Source: Hoeflea_A sp039025395 (GTDB taxonomy: Bacteria; Pseudomonadota; Alphaproteobacteria; Rhizobiales; Rhizobiaceae). From it: 64,000 nt of DNA. The notes beneath the pieces were generated by a model. It ran no database searches. It was not told the DNA's origin and saw only the letters and a program-made list of their open reading frames with translations. The first letter of the stretch is position 1. Each line of letters begins with the position of its first letter. The position numbers and the translations under genes were made by a program. Shown here in pieces: positions 43,371 to 52,596 of the stretch. The DNA lies in assembly GCA_039025395.1 (NCBI GenBank), contig JBCCOK010000013.1, positions 1 through 64,000 on the forward strand, read 5' to 3'.

Positions 43371-44591
43371 TCACAGGAAACTGCTTCCATGCTGTCCCGG
43401 CGGAAGCCCGAGATGGGCGGCAACGGTTTCCCCGATATCGGCGAATGTGCTTCTGACGCCGGCTGAACCCGATGGAACACCGGATCCGAAGCAAAGTACC
43501 GGGACCCGTTCCCGGGTGTGGTCGTTGCCGCGCCATGTCGGGTCGCAGCCATGGTCGGCTGTTATGATAACGAGGTCGTCGCGCTTCAGCCGCTTGGCGA
43601 TTTCCGGAAGCTGCTCGTCAAATCGCTCAAGCGCCGAAGCATAGCCGGCAACATCCCGGCGATGGCCGTAAAGCGTGTCGAAATCAACAAAGTTGGTAAA
43701 TATGATATCGCCAGTTCCGGCATCGTCCATGGCATCGAGCGTGGTCGCTAATAACGCCTCATTGCCATCGGCCTTGCGCATCTCGCTGATGCCTTGATGG
43801 GCAAAGATGTCGCTGATTTTCCCGACAGCGATAACCATGCGGCCGGCCTTGACGGCGCGGTCCAGCAATGTTGGCTCGGGCGGCAAAACAGAGTAATCGC
43901 GCCTGTTTCCCGTGCGTTCGAAGTCCTGCGGTGATTCGCCGACGAAGGGACGCGCAATCACCCTGCCGATATTGAGCGGATCGACGAGTTTGCGCACCGC
44001 CGCACACAGATCATAAAGCCTCTCAAGACCGAAATAGGCCTCGTGTGCGGCGATCTGGAAGACGCTGTCGGCCGATGTATAAAATATCGGTTGCCCGGTG
44101 CGGATGTGCTCCTCGCCATATTCGGCGATGACGGCAGTCCCGGAGGCGTGACGGTTTCCGAGGCTTCCCGGAATCCGGGCCGTTTCATATATTTGTTCGA
44201 GCAGGTCCTCAGGGAAGCTGATCTCTGCATCGGGGAAATATCCCCAATCGAAAAGCACTGGCACGCCGGCAATTTCCCAATGGCCGGAAGGCGTATCCTT
44301 GCCCTGCGAGACCTGGGTTGCACTGGCGAACAGCCCGATCGGCTGAACGGTTTCGTCCATTGCTTCAGGCGTTGAGCCCGTGGCCAGTCTCGCGGCCTGA
44401 ACAAGCCCGAGGGATGTCAGATTAGGCAGCTCCAGGGGTCCGTTTCGCAGGCCATCACGGTCCGCAAGGCCGGCGGCACAGTATTCTGCGATATGCCCGA
44501 GTGTGTCGGCGCCTGCATCGCCGAACCTGTCGGCATCCGGCGCTCCGCCGATACCGAATGAATCAAGAAGAAGGATGATTGCGCGGGCCAT
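43371..44591 (-). CDS. deoB: Phosphopentomutase
   Basis: 406 aa; interconverts (deoxy)ribose-1-phosphate and 5-phosphate, the step after the nucleoside phosphorylases. ARAIILLLDSFGIGGAPDA carries the N-terminal metal Asp, KDTPSGHWE the phospho-acceptor Thr region, and ITADHGCDPTW with NDHTRERVP the second metal cluster of this alkaline-phosphatase-superfamily enzyme. The ATG at 44591 has GGCAGGG upstream; an ATG four codons earlier is less likely. It lies 125 bp upstream of upp on the same strand; the two are probably co-transcribed. No deoC is in the window. Confidence 0.92.
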   Translation of the reverse strand: MARAIILLLDSFGIGGAPDADRFGDAGADTLGHIAEYCAAGLADRDGLRNGPLELPNLTSLGLVQAARLATGSTPEAMDETVQPIGLFASATQVSQGKDTPSGHWEIAGVPVLFDWGYFPDAEISFPEDLLEQIYETARIPGSLGNRHASGTAVIAEYGEEHIRTGQPIFYTSADSVFQIAAHEAYFGLERLYDLCAAVRKLVDPLNIGRVIARPFVGESPQDFERTGNRRDYSVLPPEPTLLDRAVKAGRMVIAVGKISDIFAHQGISEMRKADGNEALLATTLDAMDDAGTGDIIFTNFVDFDTLYGHRRDVAGYASALERFDEQLPEIAKRLKRDDLVIITADHGCDPTWRGNDHTRERVPVLCFGSGVPSGSAGVRSTFADIGETVAAHLGLPPGQHGSSFL

Positions 44592-44870
44592 GATCCCTGC
44601 CAAAGATGTTTGATGCGCTACGGCCGGCTGCCGAATTGAAGCAATGAGTGAGCGGGCGTCAAACTATTACGCCATGGTGCGGCTCACAATAGCGATTTTG
44701 GCCGGCAATGGCGACGCGCATGCATATGGCTCAAGGCAATCGACCGCATCCTTTTGATGAATGACTGATCAGATCACCTTTAAAATATGGATCGGCTCAT
44801 GGCTAAACCACATGCATTCCATGCGAGACAGGCGTTTCGATGTTTTGCCCGAAAGTCCTTGTCGTCCGGA

Positions 44871-45473
44871 TCAGTCGTTGCAGTCGCTACAGCCGATTGA
44901 GGTACCGAGGCGAGGCCGCATGTAGTAGGTCTCGTTCAGGTTCAGCGATGTCGCGTTCGAGTTCGAAAACGGAATCGAGGTGATGAAGTTATGGGTCTTG
45001 AAGATTTCGCCGCGAATGTAGAAGGCGTCCGCAACCATAAGGCTGGCGGGGATGGTGACCTCCGTATTGGCCGTGTAGGGCTTCTGGGTTACGTTACCCC
45101 AGGACCAGTCGATGACGGCCTTTGTCCCGTCTGAGGACACGGAGATCGCCGTATAGCGCAGCTCAGTGTCATCAGCCTCATAGGGGGCAATAACACTCTC
45201 GGCGACATCGCTCATCGCGGAAAGCTCAGAGCGTGATGTGGAGGTACCCTGCGTGATCAGGTCCAGCGTAATATTGCCCGCCCGCGAGACCTTGGTATCC
45301 ACTGAAAGCGCAAGGGTCATTTCTACAGCACCGATATAGAGGATCACCAGAATCGGGGCGACAAATGCGAATTCAACTGCACCGACGCCATTGCGGTCGC
45401 GGAGAAGATCACGCAATCGATCAGCCAAAGGCCGCTGCCGTGGCAAATCACCGGTCCGACATTCCAGGCTCAT
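44871..45473 (-). CDS. TadE-like pseudopilin (second copy)
   Basis: 200-aa pseudopilin-like protein of the Flp pilus system. The N-terminal segment RNGVGAVEFAFVAPILVILYIG has the G-xxxx-E(F) processing site (cleavage after NG, with Glu at +5) and the hydrophobic helix of TadE/TadG proteins; CpaA is the expected peptidase. The C-terminus ends CSDCND, two cysteines close together. The frame extends 29 codons upstream; I prefer 45473 because AGAGGTG precedes it. It follows the first TadE-like gene on the same strand and belongs to that operon. Confidence 0.82.
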   Translation of the reverse strand: MSLECRTGDLPRQRPLADRLRDLLRDRNGVGAVEFAFVAPILVILYIGAVEMTLALSVDTKVSRAGNITLDLITQGTSTSRSELSAMSDVAESVIAPYEADDTELRYTAISVSSDGTKAVIDWSWGNVTQKPYTANTEVTIPASLMVADAFYIRGEIFKTHNFITSIPFSNSNATSLNLNETYYMRPRLGTSIGCSDCND

Positions 45474-45522
45474 GGGAGCACCTCTGTGATTCGCTGTGCG
45501 TGCTTTCAACCGGATCATGTTT

Positions 45523-46140
45523 CTATTCATAAGCTTCGTTGCGATAGGCGGTTGTTGCAACGATCAGGTAGTGGTCCGGATCGGCATCCCCTTGCGCCTT
45601 TATGTTTGCCAGATACGGACGAAACAAATCCACCGCAATCCCGCGAATATAGTAGGCGCGCAGCATGTTGATTGTTGACGGGCCACCAGGACTGAATGAG
45701 AACCCGCTCGTATCGAGCTCGCCCGACGAGAGAGGGACGGTTGTTGGAATTGCGGCAAATGTCGCGTAGGATTGAAGGTCCACGAACAATCGCTGATCAA
45801 CATCATCTCCACAGTTGAAGAAGACCGAAACCTCGTTGCAAAGGGCGGTACGGAACTCCTGTTCGGTCATGTCGGTCGACTCGCCAGTAGCAAAGGTAAT
45901 CTGGCCAGTACGGAGCTCGCGCCCAAGCTTGTCGACGGCATAATTCATCGTTTGCTCGGCGCCAAAGGTCAGGCAAGTCTCAATGATGGCGAAAACCAGC
46001 AGGAAAAAAGGGATCGCCAAAAACGCGAACTCAATCGCTACTCCGCCGTTTTCATCGCGCCGCAACCGAATCCAAGGCAAACGCCTGGTGCGTGGCCTAC
46101 GAATTTCGATTGCACTCTTGTTGTCGTCGAGGACCGGCAT
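45523..46140 (-). CDS. TadE-like pseudopilin (first copy)
   Basis: 205-aa pseudopilin-like protein. The processing segment reads NGGVAIEFAFLAIPFFLLVF (Glu at +5 of a G cleavage site), followed by an extended periplasmic domain with one cysteine pair (LCNEV and NCGDD). TadE proteins are needed for Flp pilus assembly and are matured by the prepilin peptidase encoded at 47446. The preceding GCGGGG could serve as ribosome site. It is the first gene of a minus-strand pair with the second TadE-like gene, separated by about 50 bp. Confidence 0.87.
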   Translation of the reverse strand: MPVLDDNKSAIEIRRPRTRRLPWIRLRRDENGGVAIEFAFLAIPFFLLVFAIIETCLTFGAEQTMNYAVDKLGRELRTGQITFATGESTDMTEQEFRTALCNEVSVFFNCGDDVDQRLFVDLQSYATFAAIPTTVPLSSGELDTSGFSFSPGGPSTINMLRAYYIRGIAVDLFRPYLANIKAQGDADPDHYLIVATTAYRNEAYE

Positions 46141-46285
46141 AACAACCCCGCTGCGTGGATGCGTTGGGGCACGTTACGGCAAAGGGGTTTATTTTCCGTA
46201 TCGGGAATCGATCGAAATGCAGCTTTTAAAGTAAGGGCACACTAACTGTGTTGGTTTTCCGTCGAGCGCGCCCGCAATAATCCGG

Positions 46286-46690
46286 TCAGGGAAGATCGAG
46301 CGGTTCACACGCTGGTGTGCAGGAAAGGACTTCGCGTGCTTCCTGACGATAGACCTGCATGGTGTTGTTCGATTCCAGTGAAACCATAACGCGCTCGTCG
46401 ACGATCGCGTTGCCGTCAGCGTCGAGGATAACAAGGTTCGTTGTTCCGAAACGTTTGCCGGTGATGATGATCGTTTGCGAATCGCTGACCGTTGCATCGG
46501 CGATCTCGGCATTGCCAACGATGACCCGGCTGACCGAACGATCCAGTTTGATTACGCGGGCATAATCGAGTTCCACAGTAATCGCATTCTGGTCGGACGC
46601 TGATGTTGTGTTTGGCATCAGCAGCGGAAAACTCACCGCAAGGGCGCCTACAAGCACCAGGGAAAAACGGAATTTAGACGGGCCGAACAT
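46286..46690 (-). CDS. Stand-alone pilus-assembly N-terminal domain protein (CpaC-N/RcpA-N-like)
   Basis: 134 aa, Sec signal peptide (hydrophobic about 8-25, cleavage near TTSAS). The mature part, from VELDYARVIKLDRSVSRVIVG to GTTNLVILDADGNAI, is the domain that opens the CpaC secretin (compare its VIDLPDDAQDILVADPGVAD). No secretin domain follows. It ends SCTPACEP, a CxxxC that may form a disulfide. GAGGAGA precedes the ATG at 46690. It probably sits in the periplasm as an accessory of the pilus secretin, but its precise role is not established. Confidence 0.82.
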   Translation of the reverse strand: MFGPSKFRFSLVLVGALAVSFPLLMPNTTSASDQNAITVELDYARVIKLDRSVSRVIVGNAEIADATVSDSQTIIITGKRFGTTNLVILDADGNAIVDERVMVSLESNNTMQVYRQEAREVLSCTPACEPLDLP

Positions 46691-47109
46691 GGCGTTCTCC
46701 TCAAGCCGCTGCGTCAACAAGATTGGCACTAAAAGTCGCTTGGAATGGTGAATGAAGATTTAACGTCTTGGCGATGTGTTGAAAAAGATGGAGCTGGGAC
46801 AGTGTATGGAAGGACGGCCGTGACCCTTCTGCAAACGAAAATCACCCTGCATTTCTCCTCTACTCTTTATAATAGGGCGGCGGTCAAGGGACTCATCTTG
46901 CTTGGCGTTGGCCGGGCTGTCAAAGATCTGAAAAAATGCATCAATTCCGTTAAGCCGGAATTCACCAAGACACAGGTCTTGCCAGATCAACGCTTTGCTA
47001 ACCTTGTTTCTTAAACCGTTTTCAAGCCCTGTCCGGTAGTTTGCCCCTCATCCGATCAGCGCGAAAAGCTGACGGTCGTGCTGAACCAAGTGGAGCAAGG
47101 AGTATTCCA
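46691..47109. other. Divergent promoter region of the pilin gene
   Basis: 419 bp between the divergent CpaC-N-like gene and the Flp pilin gene. No gene is convincing. It has a TATAAT at 46868-46873 without a good -35, an AATTCCG/CGGAATT dyad (46943-46962) and AAGAC-N4-GTCTT at 46967-46980, which could be regulator sites. Confidence 0.4.
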
Positions 47110-47271
47110 ATGAGCATTTTTGCACGTTTCATGAAAGACGAGTCAGGTGCAACCGCAATCGAGTATGGCTTGATTGCTGCTCTGATCGCAGTTGCCGCTA
47201 TCGCTGCAATGAGTGCGGTCGCTGACGGCCTGAATAACACATTCGAAGATGTTGCGAACGAGCTCAACTAA
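47110..47271 (+). CDS. Flp-type pilin
   Basis: 53-aa major Flp pilin. The leader ends at Gly13 and the mature chain begins ATAIEYGLIAALIAV, with Glu at +5 and Tyr at +6, the canonical Flp motif; the mature pilin would be about 40 aa. The short C-terminal tail (NNTFEDVANELN) is typical. A strong AAGGAG lies 7 bp upstream of the ATG at 47110; earlier ATGs are rejected. It is transcribed alone, as shown by the strong terminator 68 bp downstream, ahead of the cpa genes it needs for processing and export. Confidence 0.93.
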   Translation: MSIFARFMKDESGATAIEYGLIAALIAVAAIAAMSAVADGLNNTFEDVANELN

Positions 47272-47338
47272 GAGCTTTTCCTGCACCTTCGGGGTCTTAC
47301 TCGATGGGTAATGTGGGCAGGATTTCTGCCCTGTGATC

Positions 47339-47370
47339 ATGACCGCCCGGACCGAGGTCCGGGCGGTCAT
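47339..47370 (+). terminator. Strong hairpin terminator after the pilin gene
   Basis: A 14-bp perfect stem (ATGACCGCCCGGAC/GTCCGGGCGGTCAT) with a CGAG loop, followed by TCTTATTTAA. It separates the highly expressed pilin from cpaA. Confidence 0.85.
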
Positions 47371-47445
47371 TCTTATTTAATGAGTATAGGGCATTACCTA
47401 TACCTGAGTTTATGCGCTGGGAACTTTCATAAACAGGAGTGAGGA

Positions 47446-47961
47446 ATGCTGGTCGCAGCAATCTTGGTGATTTTCCCCTTGTGCCTCGCCTTCGCAGCGT
47501 TGACCGACACTTTGACAATGACCATCCCGAACCGGGTTACCTATATCCTCTTGGTGTCCTTTGCAGTGATTGCACCGCTGACCGGCATGGAATGGGCAAC
47601 CTACGGGCTGCACTTTGTTGCCGGGCTCATTGTCTTCACAGTGTGTTTTGGGCTTTTCGGGATTGGAGTCATGGGTGGCGGCGATGCCAAGCTGCTGACA
47701 GCGACGGCTGTCTGGTTTGGGTTAAACCTCCAGCTGCTAACCTTTCTGACCTATGTGGCATTTCTAGGCGGCGTGCTGACTATCGCTATTGTCGTCCTGC
47801 GATTGGATCGCTTTGCTTTCGTAACCTGGCGGGTTTCAGCGATCAGTCACATTCTCGATCCCAAGGGCGGCGTCCCATACGGGATCGCCATCGGCATCGC
47901 CGGCCTGATCTGCTATCCCGCATCCACGTTGATGCAATACGCCCTTGGCCAGCTTCACTGA
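47446..47961 (+). CDS. cpaA: Prepilin peptidase CpaA (A24 family)
   Basis: 171-aa inner-membrane aspartic peptidase with about five spans that cleaves Flp pilin and TadE-like leaders. The two catalytic aspartates are Asp21 in TDTLTMTIPNR and Asp80 in GGGDAKL, the TadV/CpaA pattern; the methylase domain of PilD is absent, as usual in this subgroup. GGAGTGAGG precedes the ATG. It lies between the pilin and cpaB. Confidence 0.9.
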   Translation: MLVAAILVIFPLCLAFAALTDTLTMTIPNRVTYILLVSFAVIAPLTGMEWATYGLHFVAGLIVFTVCFGLFGIGVMGGGDAKLLTATAVWFGLNLQLLTFLTYVAFLGGVLTIAIVVLRLDRFAFVTWRVSAISHILDPKGGVPYGIAIGIAGLICYPASTLMQYALGQLH

Positions 47962-48089
47962 CGCTCTGGCCAACCATTATCTGAGCGCGTATTCAGCTCC
48001 ACCTTATCCGCGCAGAAAGTCCGCTGCATGTCGTAACGGCCTGCTCTGCCGGCCTTAATTCGGCGTTAAGTTAAATTGGTAGGGCTGCA

Positions 48090-48097
48090 TTAACCAT
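48090..48097 (+). promoter_or_regulatory. CtrA half-site upstream of cpaB
   Basis: TTAACCAT, exactly the CtrA half-site, 62 bp upstream of the cpaB ATG. No second TTAA is at the N7 spacing, so it is only a weak candidate. In Caulobacter, pilin expression depends on CtrA. Confidence 0.3.
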
Positions 48098-48159
48098 AAG
48101 TACACGATTCATGCTGCATTGTCGTTTCAACGGTTGGATTTTCGTCCTGGGGGAACAGC

Positions 48160-48951
48160 ATGAAGCCCGCACGCCTTATAGTTATGAGCATTGCTCTGGT
48201 TTCCGCGCTCGCGGCCGGTTACCTTATTTTGAACATCACCAGCCAGACACAGGAACCGACGGTTCGCCAGGTGGTGAAGAAGGTCAAGACGGAGACGGTT
48301 CTTGTCGCCGCCGACAGCCTGCCGATCGGCTCGCGTCTGGGTAGCGACAATCTTGACTGGCAGGACTGGCCGGAGCACGCTGTCACCGAAGGGTACATCA
48401 CCCGTTCGACGCGCCCCGATGCGGTCCAGGAACTGACGGGTTCGATTGTTCGTCTTCCCGTATTTGAAGGCGAGCCCGTACGCACAGAAAAAATTGTCGA
48501 CCCGGGCACACGCATCATGTCCTCGATGCTTCCTTCAGGGAAACGAGCCGTTGCTACCGGGATTTCAGTTCAGACCAGCGCCGGTGGATTTATTCTTCCG
48601 AACGACCGCGTTGACGTCATTATGGTGCGCACATCCGACGGCTCGGGCTTTTTGACTGAAACGATCCTCGAAAACATCCGGGTGCTCGCGATCGACCAGC
48701 GTATCCGCGAAGATGAAGACGGCAAAAAGACAGCTGTTGGAACGACCGCCACTCTGGAACTGACACCGGACCAAGCAAAAATAATCAGCGTCGCACAGCA
48801 GATGGCATCGCGACTTACCCTTGCCCTACGCAGTGTTGCGGACGTCCAAGAGCCCGATACGGGGGGTGCCAATCATCTGCTGAGCGGCGATGGAGGGGCC
48901 AGCATTCAGCTGATCCGCTCCGGCCAAATCACAAATATCGGCGCAAATTAG
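48160..48951 (+). CDS. cpaB: Flp pilus assembly protein CpaB (RcpC)
   Basis: 263 aa, N-terminal membrane segment (about 5-25) and an SAF-type domain beginning TVLVAADSLPIGSRLGSDNLDWQDWP (about 46-71), followed by the RcpC domain with VATGISVQTSAGGFILPNDRVDVIMV. It acts in the periplasm with the secretin. GGGGGA precedes the ATG. It starts the main cpa operon, with cpaC 15 bp after its stop. Confidence 0.92.
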   Translation: MKPARLIVMSIALVSALAAGYLILNITSQTQEPTVRQVVKKVKTETVLVAADSLPIGSRLGSDNLDWQDWPEHAVTEGYITRSTRPDAVQELTGSIVRLPVFEGEPVRTEKIVDPGTRIMSSMLPSGKRAVATGISVQTSAGGFILPNDRVDVIMVRTSDGSGFLTETILENIRVLAIDQRIREDEDGKKTAVGTTATLELTPDQAKIISVAQQMASRLTLALRSVADVQEPDTGGANHLLSGDGGASIQLIRSGQITNIGAN

Positions 48952-48966
48952 ACCGGGGATAGAACA

Positions 48967-50499
48967 GTGCAAAAATCACTTCAAACAGCGCGTGTATCGG
49001 GCTTTGGCCGCCGGGCAACGTTTCTTGCGGGTGCAGTCATCGCGTCCGCCGCCATCCTCCTGTCCATGCCGATCGTCGGCGAAGCGCAGGCCAACCCGCA
49101 GACAATCAAGGTTCGCGGAAGCGGCGCTGGCAATGTCAAGGACGTCAAACTTGGTTTGAACAAGGCGGTTGTCATTGATCTTCCGGATGACGCACAGGAT
49201 ATTCTGGTCGCCGATCCCGGCGTAGCCGATGCTGTCACGCGTTCTTCAAGGCGCATCTATGTTTTCGGCAAGGCTGTCGGACAGACGAACGTTTTCATCT
49301 TTGGACGCGACGGGGTGCCGCTGGTCAGCCTGAACCTGGCCGTCGAGCGCGACATTACCGGGCTTGAAAAGCAACTTGCGCGCTTTATCCCCGACTCAGA
49401 CATCAGCGTCGAGATCATCAGCGACAATATCGTGCTGACCGGCACTGTGCGCACACCGCAGGATGCCTCCCGCGCCAGCCAGATCGCGACTGTATTCCTG
49501 AGAGGTGGTGAAGCCACGACCCGCAACATCACCGCGGTCGGCGGTGCCGGCGAGGGCGGCGCGGCCATTTTCGCGGAAGACCGGCAGGTGTCCCAGATCG
49601 TCAATCTGCTTGACATTGAAGGCGAAGACCAAGTCACTCTTAAGGTCACCGTTGCTGAGGTGAGCAGGCAGGTGCTCAAACAGCTTGGATTCAACACGAC
49701 CGTTTTCAACAACGGCAACCCCGTGTTTGAGTCATTTAACCCGCCGGCTCTTGGAGCGTCGGGCATAAACTCAGGGGGGGTATTCACTGGATCAGCCGGT
49801 TCTGTTGCCCTCGACGCCACTGTGCGCGCCATGGAGCGGGCTGGGGTGATGAAAACCCTCGCCGAACCAACCCTTACCGCCGTATCGGGGGAACCGGCGG
49901 ACTTTTTCGTAGGCGGTGAATTCCAGTTCTTGTCTACGATAAGTGCGGATGGGTCGGCAACCTATGAACAAAGGACTTGGGGTATTGGGCTCCAGTTTAT
50001 CCCGGTGGTCCTGTCAGCCGGACGCATCAGTCTGAGGATAAGAACAGAAGTCTCTGAGCCTACATTTGAAGGTAGCAGCAGAGGACTTGCTGGTAACGGA
50101 ACATTCGGAGGCGGGACACTTAACGGCCTTCGCAGGCGCGAAGCCGACACGGCCGTTGAACTCCCTTCCGGTGGATCGATCGTTATTGCCGGCCTTGTCC
50201 GCGACGACGTCCGCCAGGTGATGAGCGGTTTCCCGGGTCTTTCGAAGGTGCCGATATTGGGGACCCTGTTCCGCAGTCGCGATTTCGTCCGCAACGAGAC
50301 CGAGCTGGTGATAATAGCCACACCTTACTTGGTGCGCCCGGTCGCCCGCAACAAGCTCAACCGTCCGGACGACAACCTGAATGCGTCCAGTGACGGCGCG
50401 GCAAACTTCCTTGGTCGCGTCAATCGCGTTTATGGGCAGATGGAAACCGACTTGCCCAAAGGCCGATACTACGGCGTGGTCGGGTTTATCTACAAATAA
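48967..50499 (+). CDS. cpaC: Flp pilus secretin CpaC (RcpA)
   Basis: 510 aa outer-membrane secretin. A signal peptide (about 20-43) is followed by the pilus-assembly N-terminal domain (KAVVIDLPDDAQDILVADPGV), a BON domain (about 140-195), and the secretin core ending PGLSKVPILGTLFRSRDF and ELVIIATPYLVRP, the C-terminal hallmark. A GTG start follows GGGGAT. It forms the channel through which the pilus leaves. The stop overlaps an ATG (TAATG), but the better cpaD start lies 20 bp further. Confidence 0.93.
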   Translation: MQKSLQTARVSGFGRRATFLAGAVIASAAILLSMPIVGEAQANPQTIKVRGSGAGNVKDVKLGLNKAVVIDLPDDAQDILVADPGVADAVTRSSRRIYVFGKAVGQTNVFIFGRDGVPLVSLNLAVERDITGLEKQLARFIPDSDISVEIISDNIVLTGTVRTPQDASRASQIATVFLRGGEATTRNITAVGGAGEGGAAIFAEDRQVSQIVNLLDIEGEDQVTLKVTVAEVSRQVLKQLGFNTTVFNNGNPVFESFNPPALGASGINSGGVFTGSAGSVALDATVRAMERAGVMKTLAEPTLTAVSGEPADFFVGGEFQFLSTISADGSATYEQRTWGIGLQFIPVVLSAGRISLRIRTEVSEPTFEGSSRGLAGNGTFGGGTLNGLRRREADTAVELPSGGSIVIAGLVRDDVRQVMSGFPGLSKVPILGTLFRSRDFVRNETELVIIATPYLVRPVARNKLNRPDDNLNASSDGAANFLGRVNRVYGQMETDLPKGRYYGVVGFIYK

Positions 50500-50519
50500 T
50501 GAGGGGTTGGAGCAGCATC

Positions 50520-51230
50520 ATGAAGTACAGTGATATGATTCTTGCAAAGAAGGAATCGAACCAGCCCCGCGGGTTCAGGTTTGCGGCTGGAGCGGCAATC
50601 ATTACGGCAGTGGCGCTTCTGGCGGGCTGTGCAAAAGTTCACAACATCGAGGTTGGATCGGTCCCGGACGATTACCGGACCAATCATCCGATCATCGTTT
50701 CGGAGAAGCAGACAACCGTCGACGTCCCGATTGCGCGGGGTGATACCGAGCTCAACTTTGGCAGGGCGAGCATGGTGCGGGGATTTGCCTCCGAATATCG
50801 GGACAACGCATCGGGTCCGGTTCAGATTATGACGCCGGTCGGTTCGCCCAACACAACCGCCGCATCGCACATGGCTGGTGAGATCAGAAGCATCCTGATC
50901 GGCGAGGGCATTCCGTCAACGCGGATAGGCATCAGTTCCTATCAGGCGGCTGCCCAGAACGACGCGGCACCCATACGGCTGAGCTTCTCGGCGGTTGCCG
51001 CCCACACCAATCAGTGTGGAAGATGGCCCGAAGATCTCGTCTACAACACGACGGAAAACAAGCATTACCAGAATTTTGGCTGCGCGACCCAGAACAATCT
51101 TGCGGCGCAGATTGCCAACCCGTCAGACCTGTTGGCCCCGAGAGACATGACACCAATCGACGCAGACCGTCGCGACGTCGTGATCGAGAACTACCGCCAA
51201 AGCGGTTCGTTCGCCACTGGTGACGAATAG
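50520..51230 (+). CDS. cpaD: Flp pilus lipoprotein CpaD
   Basis: 236-aa outer-membrane lipoprotein thought to help the secretin. The hydrophobic signal ends in LLAGC with the lipidated Cys at residue 37. The CpaD core includes LNFGRASMVRGFASEY, the conserved NQCGRWPEDL and HYQNFGCATQNNLAAQIANPSDLLAPRDMTPIDADRRDVV, whose NFGCATQNN and RR motifs are typical. TGGAG lies 7 bp before the chosen ATG; an upstream ATG at 50499 overlaps cpaC. Confidence 0.9.
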   Translation: MKYSDMILAKKESNQPRGFRFAAGAAIITAVALLAGCAKVHNIEVGSVPDDYRTNHPIIVSEKQTTVDVPIARGDTELNFGRASMVRGFASEYRDNASGPVQIMTPVGSPNTTAASHMAGEIRSILIGEGIPSTRIGISSYQAAAQNDAAPIRLSFSAVAAHTNQCGRWPEDLVYNTTENKHYQNFGCATQNNLAAQIANPSDLLAPRDMTPIDADRRDVVIENYRQSGSFATGDE

Positions 51231-51282
51231 ACGTCCGGCACAATGCAACCGGGTTTGAAAGAACGCAAGGCAGGATGACGAC

Positions 51283-52563
51283 ATGAACGAGGTAGCGGAA
51301 AACCACGACGTCGATCACAGCATGATCGACTCACACGAAAGCGACAACGCCATGAACGATCTGCGCCCATTGCCGCGGATATCGATACAGGCGTTCTGCG
51401 AATCCGACGCTTTGTCGCAGCTTATCAGCGGCTGCGCGGACGACAGGCGGATGACCCGTACACATCTGCGGACAGTAAGCGGTGGGATCGAGACGGCGTG
51501 CAATATGTACGCATCTTCGCCGACGCCTAACCTGATCATTCTTGAGAATTCGGGCCCTTCCAGCAACCTTTTTTCGCGCCTTGCGGATCTCGCTGAAGTC
51601 TGTGATCCGACGACGAAGGTGATCGTCATCGGCTACGACAACGATGTCCACCTGTATCGTGAGTTGATCCGTCGCGGGATCTCTGAATACTTGGTTGGGC
51701 CGGTTACGCTGCCCGATCTTATCAACGCGATCTCTGGTATTTTTGTTGATCCGGAAGCGGAGCCCTTGGGCCGAACCATAGCCTTTATAGGAGCAAAGGG
51801 CGGCGTCGGCTCTTCGACAATTGCGCATAACTGTGCATGGGGGATCTCAAGCCTCTTCGACACTGAGGTGATCCTGGCAGACCTCGATCTAGCCTTCGGA
51901 ACTGCCAATATCAACTTTGATCAGGATCCGCCGCAAGGCATCGCCGAGGCTGTTTTTGCGCCGGAGCGACTTGACGACGTTTTCCTTGAGCGGCTGCTTT
52001 CCAAATGCGCCGAGCACCTGTCTATGCTTGCGGCGCCGTCGATGCTGGACCGTACCTATGACTTCGGGGCCGGGAGCTTCGAATCGGTCCTCGAAATTGT
52101 GCAGCGCACGGCGCCGGTTGCGGTTCTGGATGTACCGCATATGTGGACTAACTGGACAAAGGCGGTTTTGAGCAGCGTGGACGATGTCGTTGTCATCGCG
52201 ACGCCCGATCTGCCGAATTTGCGCAATACCAAGAACCTTATCGATACTTTGGGCAAACTCAGGCCGAACGACAGTTTGCCGCGCCTGGTTCTCAATCAGG
52301 TTGGAATGCCAAAGCGCCCAGAGATCGCGATTATTGATTTCTGCGAACCGCTTTCCATGGAGGCTACAGCAATCATTCCGTTCGACGCGCAGCTTTTTGG
52401 AACGGCGTCAAACAGCGGGCGAATGATCGCAGAAACGGACGCCAGGGCGCCGATTGCTGAGTCTTTTTCTCAACTGGCCCATATCCTGACCGGCCGCGCC
52501 GAAGTCAAGAGCCAGAAAAAGCAGACAATGACAGGATTACGCGGCCTGCTTTCACGCAAATAG
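51283..52563 (+). CDS. cpaE: Flp pilus assembly protein CpaE (TadZ)
   Basis: 426 aa. An N-terminal atypical receiver-like domain (about 30-155) lacks the usual phosphorylation motif context, and the C-terminal part is a ParA/MinD-like ATPase: deviant Walker A GAKGGVGSST (170-179), ILADLDLAFGTAN as switch region. TadZ/CpaE proteins position the pilus machine at the pole. It follows cpaD by 52 bp and precedes cpaF by 33 bp in the operon. Confidence 0.92.
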   Translation: MNEVAENHDVDHSMIDSHESDNAMNDLRPLPRISIQAFCESDALSQLISGCADDRRMTRTHLRTVSGGIETACNMYASSPTPNLIILENSGPSSNLFSRLADLAEVCDPTTKVIVIGYDNDVHLYRELIRRGISEYLVGPVTLPDLINAISGIFVDPEAEPLGRTIAFIGAKGGVGSSTIAHNCAWGISSLFDTEVILADLDLAFGTANINFDQDPPQGIAEAVFAPERLDDVFLERLLSKCAEHLSMLAAPSMLDRTYDFGAGSFESVLEIVQRTAPVAVLDVPHMWTNWTKAVLSSVDDVVVIATPDLPNLRNTKNLIDTLGKLRPNDSLPRLVLNQVGMPKRPEIAIIDFCEPLSMEATAIIPFDAQLFGTASNSGRMIAETDARAPIAESFSQLAHILTGRAEVKSQKKQTMTGLRGLLSRK

Positions 52564-52596
52564 GCCGATCGAAAAGCAAGTTACCAGGGGTGATAG

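Noticed and set aside
44592..44870. Possible regulatory RNA or gene between deoB and the TadE-like genes
   Set aside because: No open frame, clear hairpin or conserved motif could be seen.
46868..46873. TATAAT as the pilin promoter -10 element
   Set aside because: It is about 240 bp from the pilin start and the -35 position reads CCCTGC, so it is not convincing.
46745..47014. Plus-strand 89-codon frame before the pilin
   Set aside because: No ribosome site, no motif, and it covers the expected promoter region of the pilin.
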